Part shown: piece after piece, positions 1-7,522 of the stretch | Position numbering within the stretch: the stretch's first letter is position 1 | Layout: the number at the start of each line of letters is the position of its first letter | DNA from: a bacterium | GTDB lineage: Bacteria; Campylobacterota; Campylobacteria; Campylobacterales; Arcobacteraceae | Assembly: GCA_018816105.1 (NCBI GenBank) | Contig: JAHIWE010000033.1 | Location: 1-43,769 of the forward strand | Direction of reading: 5' to 3' | DNA length: 43,769 nt | Translations under genes and position numbers: made by a program | Notes under the pieces: generated by a model | Seen by the model: the letters and a program-made list of their open reading frames with translations, nothing else | Databases searched by the model: none | What the model was told of the DNA's origin: nothing

Positions 1-291
1 AATAGCTAATTTAACACCATTAATTGCACGATGAACTTCAACTTGAGAATCCATCCAAGGTTTTCCACCTTCAGATGCACAAAGTTTTGTTAAATCATCA
101 ATTTGAGAAGACATAATTTTTACTACATTTTCTAAAATCTCAACTCTTTTGTATTTTGGTAAAGCATTTTTATGGTCTAAAAAAGTAGCTTTTGCTAAAT
201 CTAAAGCAGCTTCTACTTGGGCTACTGATCCATATGGAACTTTTCCAACTACACTTCCGTCAAATGGTGATGTTACGTCTATTGTACTCAT
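1..291 (-). CDS. Aldehyde dehydrogenase, N-terminal part (cut by window edge)
   Basis: The reverse strand from an ATG at 289-291 reads 97 codons to the window edge with no stop. The translation begins MSTIDVTSPFDGSVVGKVPY and continues through a KLCASEGGKPW segment. This is the N-terminal cofactor-domain entry of the NAD(P)+-dependent aldehyde dehydrogenase superfamily, where the 'SPFDG' start and 'E.GKP' helix are usual. The catalytic Cys and Glu lie outside the window, so substrate cannot be judged. The gene starts 19 bases after the stop of the acetolactate-synthase-like gene and is on the same strand. The two are therefore probably co-transcribed and may act on the same carbonyl metabolites. 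The preceding AAAAAGGAAAAGAG stretch supplies a ribosome site. Family call is firm; specific function is open. Confidence 0.8.
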   Translation of the reverse strand, partial: MSTIDVTSPFDGSVVGKVPYGSVAQVEAALDLAKATFLDHKNALPKYKRVEILENVVKIMSSQIDDLTKLCASEGGKPWMDSQVEVHRAINGVKLAI

Positions 292-310
292 ATCTCTTTT
301 CCTTTTTTTA

Positions 311-1957
311 TTATATTAAACACTGTTTTTTAGCTAATAAATCATTTAAAATTGCATGATTTAAAGAGTAATCAACTGCTAAATCAATAAGGTGTACACC
401 TTTTGAATTAACACACTCTTCTAGTGTTTTTTCAAACTCTTCAACTGAAGTTGGTCTATGTCCGCTTGCACCATAAGATTCTGCATATTTAACAAAATCA
501 GGATTTCCTAAATCTAAACCAAATGTTTCAAATCCCATTCCTGTTTGTTTCCATTTAATCATTCCGTATGCATTGTCATTTAAGATAATTACAGTTAAGT
601 CAATTCCTAATCTAACAGCAGTTTCTAGTTCTTGTGAATTCATCATAAATCCACCATCACCGCAAACAGAAACAACTTTTTTAGTAGGGTTTACCATTTT
701 AGCTGCCATTCCAGAAGGAAGTCCAGCACCCATCGTTGCTAATGCATTATCAAGTAATAACGTATTTGGTTGAGCACATCTATAGTTTCTTGCAAACCAG
801 ATTTTATAAACACCATTATCAAGTGTTACAATATCTTCATCATCTAAAATTTGTCTAATACTTCTTACTGCTCTTTGAGGTAAAATTGGGAATCTATTAT
901 CTCCAAAGTATTTATTTAAATGTGTTTTAATTTCAACAACCATTCTTTTATAATAATCAAAATCCCAATGATCTTGTGTAGAAATTGCAGTTGCTAAACT
1001 ATTAATATTTGAAGCTATATCACCAACAACATCAAGTTGTGGGAAATATGTATCATCAACTTCACTTGGGAAGAAATTAACATGAATTACTTTTGTAGCA
1101 TCTGCTGTATTTTCCATAAAAAATGGTGGTTTTTCAATAACATCATGACCTACGTTGATAATTAAATCCGCTCTTTCAATTGCGCAGTGAATAAAGTCAT
1201 CTTTTGAAAGTGCAGCTGTTGATAAACAAAGTTTATGATTTTCATCAATTACACCTTTCCCCATTTGTGTTGAGAAGAAAGGGATTCCAGTTTCATTTAC
1301 AAAATCAGTTAAGGCTGTACCAATTCTCGTTCTATTAGCACCAGCTCCTATTAATAATAATGGTCTTTTTGCTTTTTCTATCATTTTTACAGCTTCTGAA
1401 ATAGAATCTTTTCCAGCTTTTGGATATTTAAAATCTCTAACTGGGTAGATATTAAATTCTACTTCTTCAGCTGCTATATCTTCAGGTAATTCAATATGAA
1501 CAGCACCTGGTCTCTCAGTTGTAGCTATTTTAAATGCTTCTCTTACCATTGATGGAATATTATTTCCATTAACAACTTGTTTTGCATATTTTGTCATAGG
1601 TTTCATCATTCCAACAATATCTATGATTTGGAATCTACCTTGTTTTGATTTTTTGATTGGTTTTTGTCCCGTAATCATCATCATTGGCATTCCACCAAGT
1701 TGTGCATAAGCTGCACTTGTTGCGAAATTTGTAGCTCCAGGGCCAAGAGTTGATAAACAAACTCCAACTTTTCCAGTTAATCTTCCATAAGTCGCTGCCA
1801 TAAATCCAGCCGCTTGCTCATGTCTTGTTAAAATTAGTTTAATATCTGAAGTTCTAAGTGCTTCAAGAAAATCAAGATTTTCTTCACCTGGAATTCCAAA
1901 GATATATTCAACACCTTCGTTCTCTAAAGCTTTTACAAATAGTTCTGATGCATTCAT
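311..1957 (-). CDS. Acetolactate synthase-like ThDP-dependent enzyme (catabolic AlsS type)
   Basis: The 548-residue protein has the three-domain layout of the acetolactate synthase/pyruvate oxidase family. Seen directly: an N-terminal pyrimidine-binding domain with the activating glutamate in 'RHEQAAGF' (Glu47), a central domain (about 190-330), and a C-terminal pyrophosphate domain whose ThDP motif runs from 'GDGGFMM' to 'NDNAYGMIKW' (about 437-470). The family condenses two pyruvates to 2-acetolactate, though relatives include carboligases and decarboxylases. No regulatory small subunit (IlvH) gene follows, and length and C-terminal motifs ('FGLDLGNPDFVKYAESYGA') resemble catabolic AlsS more than biosynthetic IlvB. 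An aldehyde dehydrogenase follows 19 bases downstream, so the real role may be in aldehyde or acetoin metabolism. Two Fur-like palindromes lie upstream. Substrate is inferred from family only. Confidence 0.8.
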   Translation of the reverse strand: MNASELFVKALENEGVEYIFGIPGEENLDFLEALRTSDIKLILTRHEQAAGFMAATYGRLTGKVGVCLSTLGPGATNFATSAAYAQLGGMPMMMITGQKPIKKSKQGRFQIIDIVGMMKPMTKYAKQVVNGNNIPSMVREAFKIATTERPGAVHIELPEDIAAEEVEFNIYPVRDFKYPKAGKDSISEAVKMIEKAKRPLLLIGAGANRTRIGTALTDFVNETGIPFFSTQMGKGVIDENHKLCLSTAALSKDDFIHCAIERADLIINVGHDVIEKPPFFMENTADATKVIHVNFFPSEVDDTYFPQLDVVGDIASNINSLATAISTQDHWDFDYYKRMVVEIKTHLNKYFGDNRFPILPQRAVRSIRQILDDEDIVTLDNGVYKIWFARNYRCAQPNTLLLDNALATMGAGLPSGMAAKMVNPTKKVVSVCGDGGFMMNSQELETAVRLGIDLTVIILNDNAYGMIKWKQTGMGFETFGLDLGNPDFVKYAESYGASGHRPTSVEEFEKTLEECVNSKGVHLIDLAVDYSLNHAILNDLLAKKQCLI

Positions 1958-1982
1958 TTTAATACTCCGTTTGTTTAAAAAA

Positions 1983-2048
1983 ATTATTGATAATCATATT
2001 GCAATACCTGTTAAAAAATAGTTTATATTTATAATGATTATCAAAAAG
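1983..2048. promoter_or_regulatory. Two possible Fur boxes upstream of the acetolactate-synthase-like gene
   Basis: Two copies of a 9-base core, TGATAATCA (1988-1996) and TGATTATCA (2035-2043), lie 30-90 bases upstream of the minus-strand start at 1957. Aligned by eye to the classical 19-base Fur consensus, each window (1983-2001 and 2030-2048) matches at about 13 positions. In this AT-rich DNA such matches arise by chance fairly often, so this is only a candidate. The sites also lie about 135-200 bases before the LemA gene, which could be the regulated side instead. Confidence 0.35.
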
Positions 2049-2150
2049 ATACAATTTATGTAAGATATTACACAAAAGTGATTATAGTTTATTACACCTT
2101 AATATAATAATCATTTTTTTTATACTTTATATCATCTTAATGATATTTTT

Positions 2151-2176
2151 TATACTATTTATAAATTTCAGAAAGG
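2151..2176 (+). promoter_or_regulatory. Likely -10 box and ribosome site of the lemA operon
   Basis: TATACT at 2151-2156 is a reasonable -10 box, and AGAAAGG at 2170-2176 is a good Shine-Dalgarno 7 bases before the ATG at 2184. A convincing -35 was not seen, which is normal for Campylobacterota housekeeping promoters. Confidence 0.4.
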
Positions 2177-2183
2177 TCGTTTT

Positions 2184-2777
2184 ATGAAAAAAATTTTAAT
2201 AATAGTAATCTTAGCAATTATTGTTCCTTTAGTTTATTTAATAATTTCAAACTATAACAATATTCCAAGACTAGATGAAGGTGTGAAAGAAAAGTGGTCA
2301 CAAGTTCAAAATCAATACAAAAGAAGAGCAGATTTAATTCCTAATCTAGTGGCAACTGTAAAGGGTTATGCTGAGCATGAAAAAAGCACTTTTGTAGAAG
2401 TAACTGAAGCTAGAAGTAAAGTTTCACAAATGAATATAAATGCTGATACACTTAATAATCCAGCAGCTATGCAACAATTTGCAAATGCACAAGCAGGACT
2501 TTCAAGTGCATTATCTAAGCTTATGCTAGTTGTTGAAAAATACCCTGATTTAAAAGCAAATGAAAATTTCATGGCACTTCAATCTCAACTTGAAGGAACT
2601 GAAAATAGAATTACAGTAGCACGTCGTGATTTTATAGAAGCAGTTAAACTTTATAATTTAGAACTTCGAACAATGCCAGGGAAACTTGTAGCTGCTATTG
2701 TTCATCCAAGTGCTCAATTAAAAGAAACATTTACAGCAAGCCCTGCTGAACAAGAAGCTCCAAAAGTTCAGTTTTAA
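2184..2777 (+). CDS. lemA: LemA family membrane-anchored protein
   Basis: The 197-residue protein starts with an N-terminal membrane anchor (about residues 4-22) that probably leaves the rest outside the cytoplasm. The LemA signature follows: 'IPRLDEGVKEKWSQVQNQYK' then 'RRADLIPNLVATVKGYAEHE'. The remainder is predicted long helix (about 60-175) ending in the family's 'PAEQEAPKVQF' tail. LemA proteins are four-helix bundles of unknown biochemical role, frequently encoded with TPM-domain proteins, as here. Its stop (TAA 2775-2777) overlaps the ATG of the next gene by one base, so the two are translationally coupled. Confidence 0.9.
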   Translation: MKKILIIVILAIIVPLVYLIISNYNNIPRLDEGVKEKWSQVQNQYKRRADLIPNLVATVKGYAEHEKSTFVEVTEARSKVSQMNINADTLNNPAAMQQFANAQAGLSSALSKLMLVVEKYPDLKANENFMALQSQLEGTENRITVARRDFIEAVKLYNLELRTMPGKLVAAIVHPSAQLKETFTASPAEQEAPKVQF

Positions 2778-3394
2778 TGTATTTAGGTGAAGAAGAAAAA
2801 GAGCTGATTTCAAAAAAGATTGAAAATCTTGAGAAATTAAGCTCTGCTGAACTAGTAGCTGTTATTACAAAAAGAAGTGGTGAATATAAGTATATCAATA
2901 CCTTAATCAATATTTTTGTGATTTTTGTAATCTCTTTTTTTCTAATATTCTTTTTTGATTTTTCATCTATTCAATTAGTTGAAATACAACTTCTTTCTTT
3001 TATTGGTTTTTATCTTTTCTTTGAAAAATTTGATAATTTGATTTTAAGTATTTTGCCAAAATCATACAAAAGAGAGAAAGCCTCTTTAAATGCCCATGAA
3101 CAATTTTCTAATCTAGGACTTAATAGAACAAAAACAAATCAAGCTATTATGTTTTTTGTAAGTTTTGATGAAAAATATGTTGAAATTATTACAGATAAGA
3201 CAATTTGTGAAAAAATAAAAGATGATTATTGGCAAACAATAGTTGATGAATTTGTAAAAGATGTAAAGAACAATAATTTATCAAATGGTTACTTAAAAGC
3301 TATGGATTCCTGCAGTGAGATTTTAATAAAAGAGTTTCCAATTACAAAAGATGATGAAAATGAATTAGCAAATAATGTAATTGAGTTAAGGTAG
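2777..3394 (+). CDS. TPM-domain membrane protein with the domain split around membrane segments
   Basis: The 205-residue protein carries a TPM (YgcG-type) domain start, 'EKIENLEKLSSAELVAVITK'-like, at residues 11-35. Two hydrophobic segments follow (about 42-62 and 68-84), then the second half of a TPM fold (about 103-165, 'HEQFSNLGLN...AIMFFVSFDEKYVEIITD'). It has no signal peptide, so the TPM portion probably faces the cytoplasm, unlike the next protein. Some TPM proteins have been described as phosphatases or as membrane protein turnover factors, but no activity can be assigned here. It sits between LemA (1-base overlap) and the signal-peptide-bearing TPM gene (3-base gap), so all three are one operon. 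Confidence 0.8.
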   Translation: MYLGEEEKELISKKIENLEKLSSAELVAVITKRSGEYKYINTLINIFVIFVISFFLIFFFDFSSIQLVEIQLLSFIGFYLFFEKFDNLILSILPKSYKREKASLNAHEQFSNLGLNRTKTNQAIMFFVSFDEKYVEIITDKTICEKIKDDYWQTIVDEFVKDVKNNNLSNGYLKAMDSCSEILIKEFPITKDDENELANNVIELR

Positions 3395-3397
3395 AAT

Positions 3398-4315
3398 ATG
3401 AAAAAAATTCTATTAACTTTATTACTTTTATTCTCAGCTTTATTTGCAGACATCACTCAATACTTTCCAAAACTAGATGGACGGGTAGTTGATACTGCAA
3501 ATATTTTAAGTAACTCTGCAAAAGAAAAATTAACAACAATTTTAAAAGAGCATGAAGATAAAACTTCAAATCAAATAGTTGTTGTAACTTTAAAATCATT
3601 AAATGGTTATGAAATAGAGGAGTTTTCCTATCAACTAGGAAGATTTTGGGGAATTGGACAAAAAGATTTAAATAATGGTGTTTTACTTGTAATTTCTATG
3701 GAAGAAAAGAAACTTCGAATAGAAGTTGGTTATGGACTTGAAGGGGCACTAACAGATAAAATATCCTATGAAATAATAAACTACACACTAAAACCAAAGT
3801 TTAGACAAGAAAGATACGAAGAAGGAATTTCAAATACTGTAGAAGAGATTATTCAAGCAATAAAAGGTGAATATACTGCAAAAACAAAAGTGAAAGATCA
3901 AGATAAAGATCAAAATGACTTTATAGCTTTTTTCTTTTTTACAATAATATTTATTTCAATATTTCTAAGTGGTGTTTCTGCAAAACTAAAAAACCAATTT
4001 TTATATAAAGTAAGCAAATCTTCTATATTTTCATCTTTTTTTGGTTTCTTTACTTTTATAATGGCGCAATCATTTACATCTTTTTATACTATTATTGCAT
4101 TGGTTATCTTTTTAATAGTATTTATTTTTAATTTTCTAAGTATGAAAAATGTAGACTTCAATAAAATAAAAAAATATTCAAATAATTCATCAAATACAAG
4201 TGCGCAAGGATTCGGTGGATTTGGCTCTTCAAGTAGCGGAGGGTTTTCAAGTGGTGGCGGATTCTCTGGCGGTGGTGGAGGATTTGGTGGTGGAGGAGCA
4301 AGCGGTGGCTGGTAA
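3398..4315 (+). CDS. TPM-domain protein of YgcG type with Gly/Ser-rich tail
   Basis: The 305-residue protein has a clear signal peptide (MKKILLTLLLLFSALFA, cleavage near residue 17). A TPM domain (about 20-150) opens with 'YFPKLDGRVVDTANILS' and contains the conserved 'GIGQKDLNNGVLLVIS' and 'IEVGYGLEGALTD' segments. Two hydrophobic stretches lie at about 177-245. The C-terminus (about 265-305) is a low-complexity Gly/Ser/Phe run ending in 'GGGASGGW', the usual signature of YgcG family members. It is the last gene of the LemA-TPM-TPM set and may work with LemA at the envelope. Function in this group is not settled. Confidence 0.85.
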   Translation: MKKILLTLLLLFSALFADITQYFPKLDGRVVDTANILSNSAKEKLTTILKEHEDKTSNQIVVVTLKSLNGYEIEEFSYQLGRFWGIGQKDLNNGVLLVISMEEKKLRIEVGYGLEGALTDKISYEIINYTLKPKFRQERYEEGISNTVEEIIQAIKGEYTAKTKVKDQDKDQNDFIAFFFFTIIFISIFLSGVSAKLKNQFLYKVSKSSIFSSFFGFFTFIMAQSFTSFYTIIALVIFLIVFIFNFLSMKNVDFNKIKKYSNNSSNTSAQGFGGFGSSSSGGFSSGGGFSGGGGGFGGGGASGGW

Positions 4316-4345
4316 CTTCTTTTTAATAATAAAAGGCAAATAACA

Positions 4346-5002
4346 ATGAATAATAAAGCAATTATATTTGATTTAGATGGAACACTAATAGACTCTTTAG
4401 AAGATATTGCTGTTTGTATGAATCAAGTTTTAGAAGAATTAGAACTTCCCATTCATAAAATAGAAGATTATAAATATTTTGTAGGTGGAGGAATTAGTGT
4501 ACTTGTTGATAATGCACTTGATAAACAAACTTCTCTTGAAACAAAAGAAAAAGTTACAAATAAATTTAAAGTAATATATGATCAAAAATTACATGAAAAA
4601 ACCTTACCTTACGATGGAATTTATGATCTTTTAGATGAACTTCAAAAGCTCGATTTCAAAATAGGAATTTTATCAAATAAACCACATGAATTTACAATTG
4701 AATATGCGAAAAACCTATTTTCAAAATATGAAATGAAAGAAATTCATGGACAAAAAGCTCATATTGAGAAAAAACCAAATCCAACAGCAGCTATTCAAAT
4801 AGCACAAAGTTTTGATGTTCCTTGTGAAGAGATTTATTTTGTGGGGGATACAATGGTTGATATGCAAACAGCAGTTAATGCAAAAATGATAGGAATTGGT
4901 GTTCTTTGGGGATTTAGAGATGAAGATGAACTAATGGAAAACGGTGCTACTTTTGTAGTAAAACATCCTTTAGATATTTTAGAAATAGTAAATAAGAAGT
5001 AG
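4346..5002 (+). CDS. gph: HAD-family phosphatase, phosphoglycolate phosphatase-like
   Basis: The 218-residue protein opens with the HAD motif I 'FDLDGTLIDS' (nucleophile Asp9, acid/base Asp11). It has a helical cap (about 16-85), motif II 'GILSNKP', a Lys in 'KKPNPTAA' (motif III) and motif IV 'FVGDTMVDM'. Length and motif set fit the Gph/PGP subgroup that dephosphorylates 2-phosphoglycolate, although related enzymes act on pyrophosphate or sugar phosphates. It begins 30 bases after the TPM gene, so it may be the last gene of that transcript. A strong bidirectional hairpin overlaps its stop. Confidence 0.8.
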   Translation: MNNKAIIFDLDGTLIDSLEDIAVCMNQVLEELELPIHKIEDYKYFVGGGISVLVDNALDKQTSLETKEKVTNKFKVIYDQKLHEKTLPYDGIYDLLDELQKLDFKIGILSNKPHEFTIEYAKNLFSKYEMKEIHGQKAHIEKKPNPTAAIQIAQSFDVPCEEIYFVGDTMVDMQTAVNAKMIGIGVLWGFRDEDELMENGATFVVKHPLDILEIVNKK

Positions 5003-5020
5003 AATTTTCTACTTCTTATT
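4991..5020. terminator. Bidirectional terminator hairpin
   Basis: A perfect 12-base stem, AATAAGAAGTAG (4991-5002) with its complement (5009-5020), encloses a 6-base loop. It overlaps the stop of the HAD phosphatase and lies between two convergent genes, which suggests termination in both directions. Confidence 0.75.
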
Positions 5021-5027
5021 ATACTTT

Positions 5028-5843
5028 TTAATCTGCTTTTTTAAAGCCTAGTTTTTCAAGTATATCTGATGGACTTAAATCTTTACTTTCTGCAATATCT
5101 TTAAACTTATCATCCTCTTTTGCATCTAAACCTATCTCTTTTAATTTTGAAATAAAATCATCACTGCTTATTTCTAAAGTCAAAGCAACTTCTTTTATAG
5201 ATTTTTTTCCAAGACCTGAAAGTGGAACTATTTTTAAGTTACCTTTTTCAAAATTTTTTCTCAATAAATCATAAATAAATTTGGGACTTACTTTATTTAT
5301 CTTTGCTATTTGAGATAGACTTTGTTCTTCCTCAAATGCAATATTATTTGATGTTAATATATTTTTTGATCTTTCTAAATCATAGTTTAGTTTTTTTGTA
5401 AAACTTTTTAAAGAAGATAATTCAGCGTGTGAATAAGGTGACGTTCCATACTCTTTTTCCCAAGAACTTTTTATATCATCTCCAAAGTTTAAGAAATCTG
5501 AAAAAGGACTGATTTGATAAATAGTTCCAAATAAAAATATCAAAAACAAAATACTAGCAATTATCATATCTTTAGTAAATAAAACAAATTGTCTTGCTTC
5601 ATTATTCATATAACTAATCAAAGGCGTCCAATTATAATAAACATGTAAAATAGTAGCTACTATAAACAAAACCATAAAACTTGAATGAATTTGCCCATAT
5701 AATTCTTTTGAAATACCAAATAGCTCCCAATTTGCCCAATTAGCAACTCGACCAGGTGGTGTGATAAATAGTATTATTCCTGTAAATGTCATAGTAAACA
5801 TAGCTAAAAGCATAGTTAGTGAAGTGATTTTTTTAAGACTCAT
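5028..5843 (-). CDS. DUF4405-type membrane protein with repeated helical C-terminal segment
   Basis: The start is placed at the ATG 5841-5843, because AAGGAG sits 7 bases before it; an upstream in-frame ATG (5897) lacks such a site. The 271-residue product has three hydrophobic segments in its first ~110 residues, with histidines in 'QIHSSFMVLF' and 'ILHVYYNW'. This resembles the DUF4405/cytochrome b561-like fold found in Campylobacterota, in which such histidines can bind heme. The C-terminal half holds three similar ~30-residue units with an 'IA...SP..I...L' pattern. It is convergent with the phosphatase gene. A redox or respiratory role is plausible, but no partner is encoded beside it. 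Confidence 0.65.
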   Translation of the reverse strand: MSLKKITSLTMLLAMFTMTFTGIILFITPPGRVANWANWELFGISKELYGQIHSSFMVLFIVATILHVYYNWTPLISYMNNEARQFVLFTKDMIIASILFLIFLFGTIYQISPFSDFLNFGDDIKSSWEKEYGTSPYSHAELSSLKSFTKKLNYDLERSKNILTSNNIAFEEEQSLSQIAKINKVSPKFIYDLLRKNFEKGNLKIVPLSGLGKKSIKEVALTLEISSDDFISKLKEIGLDAKEDDKFKDIAESKDLSPSDILEKLGFKKAD

Positions 5844-5890
5844 AATAACTCCTTCTTTTTCATATTTTAGCACCTTTTTGTAAGCATTTA

Positions 5891-5918
5891 TTAACAATCT
5901 TTAATAAAATAGTATAAT
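5891..5918 (+). promoter_or_regulatory. Candidate sigma70 promoter for the Rof-like gene
   Basis: TTAACA (5891-5896), a 16-base spacer and TATAAT (5913-5918) give a good promoter about 30 bases before the ATG at 5948. It overlaps the unlikely N-terminal extension of the divergent DUF4405 gene, which further supports the shorter start chosen there. Confidence 0.55.
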
Positions 5919-5947
5919 AGTATTCTATACCAATTATAGGATTCCAA

Positions 5948-6193
5948 ATGGCAAATAAATATCAAACTGTAAGTTGTCATTTTTATGATGAACTTGAGGC
6001 TTTAGCTGTAAAAAAAGTACTTTCGAATATTACATATTTAGAAAATGAAAATGAAATAAATGTAGAAGATTTAATTGTGGATTTTAAAACAAAAAATAAA
6101 GAAGAGTTTTTAATACTAAAAAATGGAACTCAAATAAGACTAGATAAAATAATCAAAATAAATGGAATAGATACATCAAATCTTAAATGCTAG
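5948..6193 (+). CDS. Rof-like Rho-binding antiterminator family protein
   Basis: The 81-residue protein matches the Rof pattern (the E. coli YaeO/Rof family, which binds Rho and inhibits termination). The N-terminus 'YQTVSCHFYDELEALAV' corresponds to the family's 'Y.PI.C..YD.LE', and 'GTQIRLDKIIKING' corresponds to the conserved 'G...RLD.I.S..' end. Between them is a predicted beta-rich Sm-like core. Function is by family resemblance only, and no experiment on Campylobacterota members is known to me. It lies 21 bases before the metallopeptidase gene and may be co-transcribed with it. Confidence 0.7.
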   Translation: MANKYQTVSCHFYDELEALAVKKVLSNITYLENENEINVEDLIVDFKTKNKEEFLILKNGTQIRLDKIIKINGIDTSNLKC

Positions 6194-6214
6194 AATATTA
6201 AATCAAGGATATTA

Positions 6215-7381
6215 ATGAAGACCTTTAAATGTGATTGTGAAAATCATCAAATACTATTTTTTGAAAGCAAAACTTGTGTTGCTTGTGAACGAGTAGTAGG
6301 AGTTGATGATAATTTTAATAAAGTAGAAACATATAACTTAGATAAAAATAATGGCTACTATTTTAAAACAAATCAACCAGAAGTTCATTATAAGAAATGT
6401 GATAATAATGCTAACTATCAAGTTTGCAATGGTATGGTTAATATGAATACTTTTGAACCAGTACCCAACAAAGATGAAGTATTATGTTTTGCTTGTCGTT
6501 TTAATGAAACTATTCCTGATTTATCAATTGTTGAGCATATTCCTTTATGGAAAAAAATGGAAATAGCAAAACGTCGAGCTATTTATACACTTAAAGCATT
6601 ATCTCTTCCATTAGATAATATTCAACAAAATCCAAAAAGTGGTTTGAGTTTTGATTTCACAACAGACCGTGATGTAAGTGACCATTTCTTGACTAAATTA
6701 GATGATCAAGAAACAGTATTTACAGGTCATGATAATGGACATATTACTATTAACCTAGCTGAAGCAGATGAAGTTGCTCGTTCTAATACAAAACATGCCA
6801 TGGGTGAGCAGTACCGTACATTACTTGGTCATTTCAGACATGAACTTGGTCATTACTATTTTGAAAAACTAATTGCCAAATCAAAAAAGAAACATGAACT
6901 ATGTAAAAAATATTTTGGTGATGATGAGTTAGATTATCAAGAAGCTCTTAAAAAACATTATGAAAATGGCGCACCTCAAAACTGGAGTGAGCATTTCATA
7001 AGTGAATATGCTACCATGCATCCATATGAAGACTGGGCTGAAACTTGGGCACATTATATGCATATTATAGATACTTTAGAAACAGCAAAAAATTTCAATA
7101 TTACAGGGTCTATAAGAGATACAGTTGATACTGAAAATCTTGGTGATTTAAAATTACCACAAAGCTCTTACTTTTTTTCTTCTCAAACTTCAATAACAAG
7201 TATTTTAGATACATGGATGGATTTTGCTGTTATTCTTAATTCTTTAAATCGTAGTATGGGAATGAATGATGCCTATCCCTTTGTATTAACACAATCTGTA
7301 CGTACAAAACTTTCGTTTATTCATCATGCAATTCACGATAAACTAGAGCGTATGCCAGAATTAACTCATGAGATAAAATAA
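6215..7381 (+). CDS. Zinc-ribbon putative zinc metallopeptidase (Peptidase_Mx type)
   Basis: The 388-residue soluble protein has an N-terminal zinc-ribbon region with four Cys pairs: C6/C8, C21/C24, C62/C71 and C91/C94. The catalytic-type motif is H209-E-L-G-H213 ('HFRHELGHYYFE'). A conserved 'PYEDWAETWAHYMHI' segment about 70 residues later probably supplies the third metal ligand. This architecture is that of the 'putative zinc-binding metallopeptidase' family, whose substrates are unknown. There is no signal peptide, so it acts in the cytoplasm. It follows the Rof-like gene by 21 bases. The family call is strong; the activity is inferred. Confidence 0.85.
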   Translation: MKTFKCDCENHQILFFESKTCVACERVVGVDDNFNKVETYNLDKNNGYYFKTNQPEVHYKKCDNNANYQVCNGMVNMNTFEPVPNKDEVLCFACRFNETIPDLSIVEHIPLWKKMEIAKRRAIYTLKALSLPLDNIQQNPKSGLSFDFTTDRDVSDHFLTKLDDQETVFTGHDNGHITINLAEADEVARSNTKHAMGEQYRTLLGHFRHELGHYYFEKLIAKSKKKHELCKKYFGDDELDYQEALKKHYENGAPQNWSEHFISEYATMHPYEDWAETWAHYMHIIDTLETAKNFNITGSIRDTVDTENLGDLKLPQSSYFFSSQTSITSILDTWMDFAVILNSLNRSMGMNDAYPFVLTQSVRTKLSFIHHAIHDKLERMPELTHEIK

Positions 7382-7439
7382 ATTCAAGCCTAAATATACT
7401 TTATATTTTAAATTCTAAAAATCAAGATTAGTAAAAAAT

Positions 7440-7453
7440 AGCCCTTAGGGGCT
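7440..7453. terminator. Weak hairpin after the metallopeptidase gene
   Basis: AGCCC (7440-7444) pairs with GGGCT (7449-7453) across a TTAG loop. It is the only GC-rich hairpin in the gap, but it is short and lacks a clear T-run, so termination here is tentative. Confidence 0.35.
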
Positions 7454-7482
7454 TATAAATTGGTTTTAATCTCTTCAAAAGG

Positions 7483-7509
7483 TTGTATATGCAATAGTTG
7501 CATATACAA
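7483..7509. promoter_or_regulatory. Operator palindrome of the MarR regulator
   Basis: TTGTATATGCAA (7483-7494) and its exact complement (7498-7509) form 12-base arms around a 3-base centre, 13 bases before the regulator's ATG. MarR dimers bind such TTGC/GCAA palindromes and often repress their own operon. The position would block transcription start or translation initiation of marR-bcr. Autoregulation is inferred from position and symmetry. Confidence 0.75.
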
Positions 7510-7522
7510 TTAAAGGATCAAA

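Noticed and set aside
573-773. Plus-strand ORF of 66 codons inside the acetolactate-synthase-like gene
   Set aside because: It lies antisense to a fully conserved gene, has no ribosome site, and its product resembles no protein.
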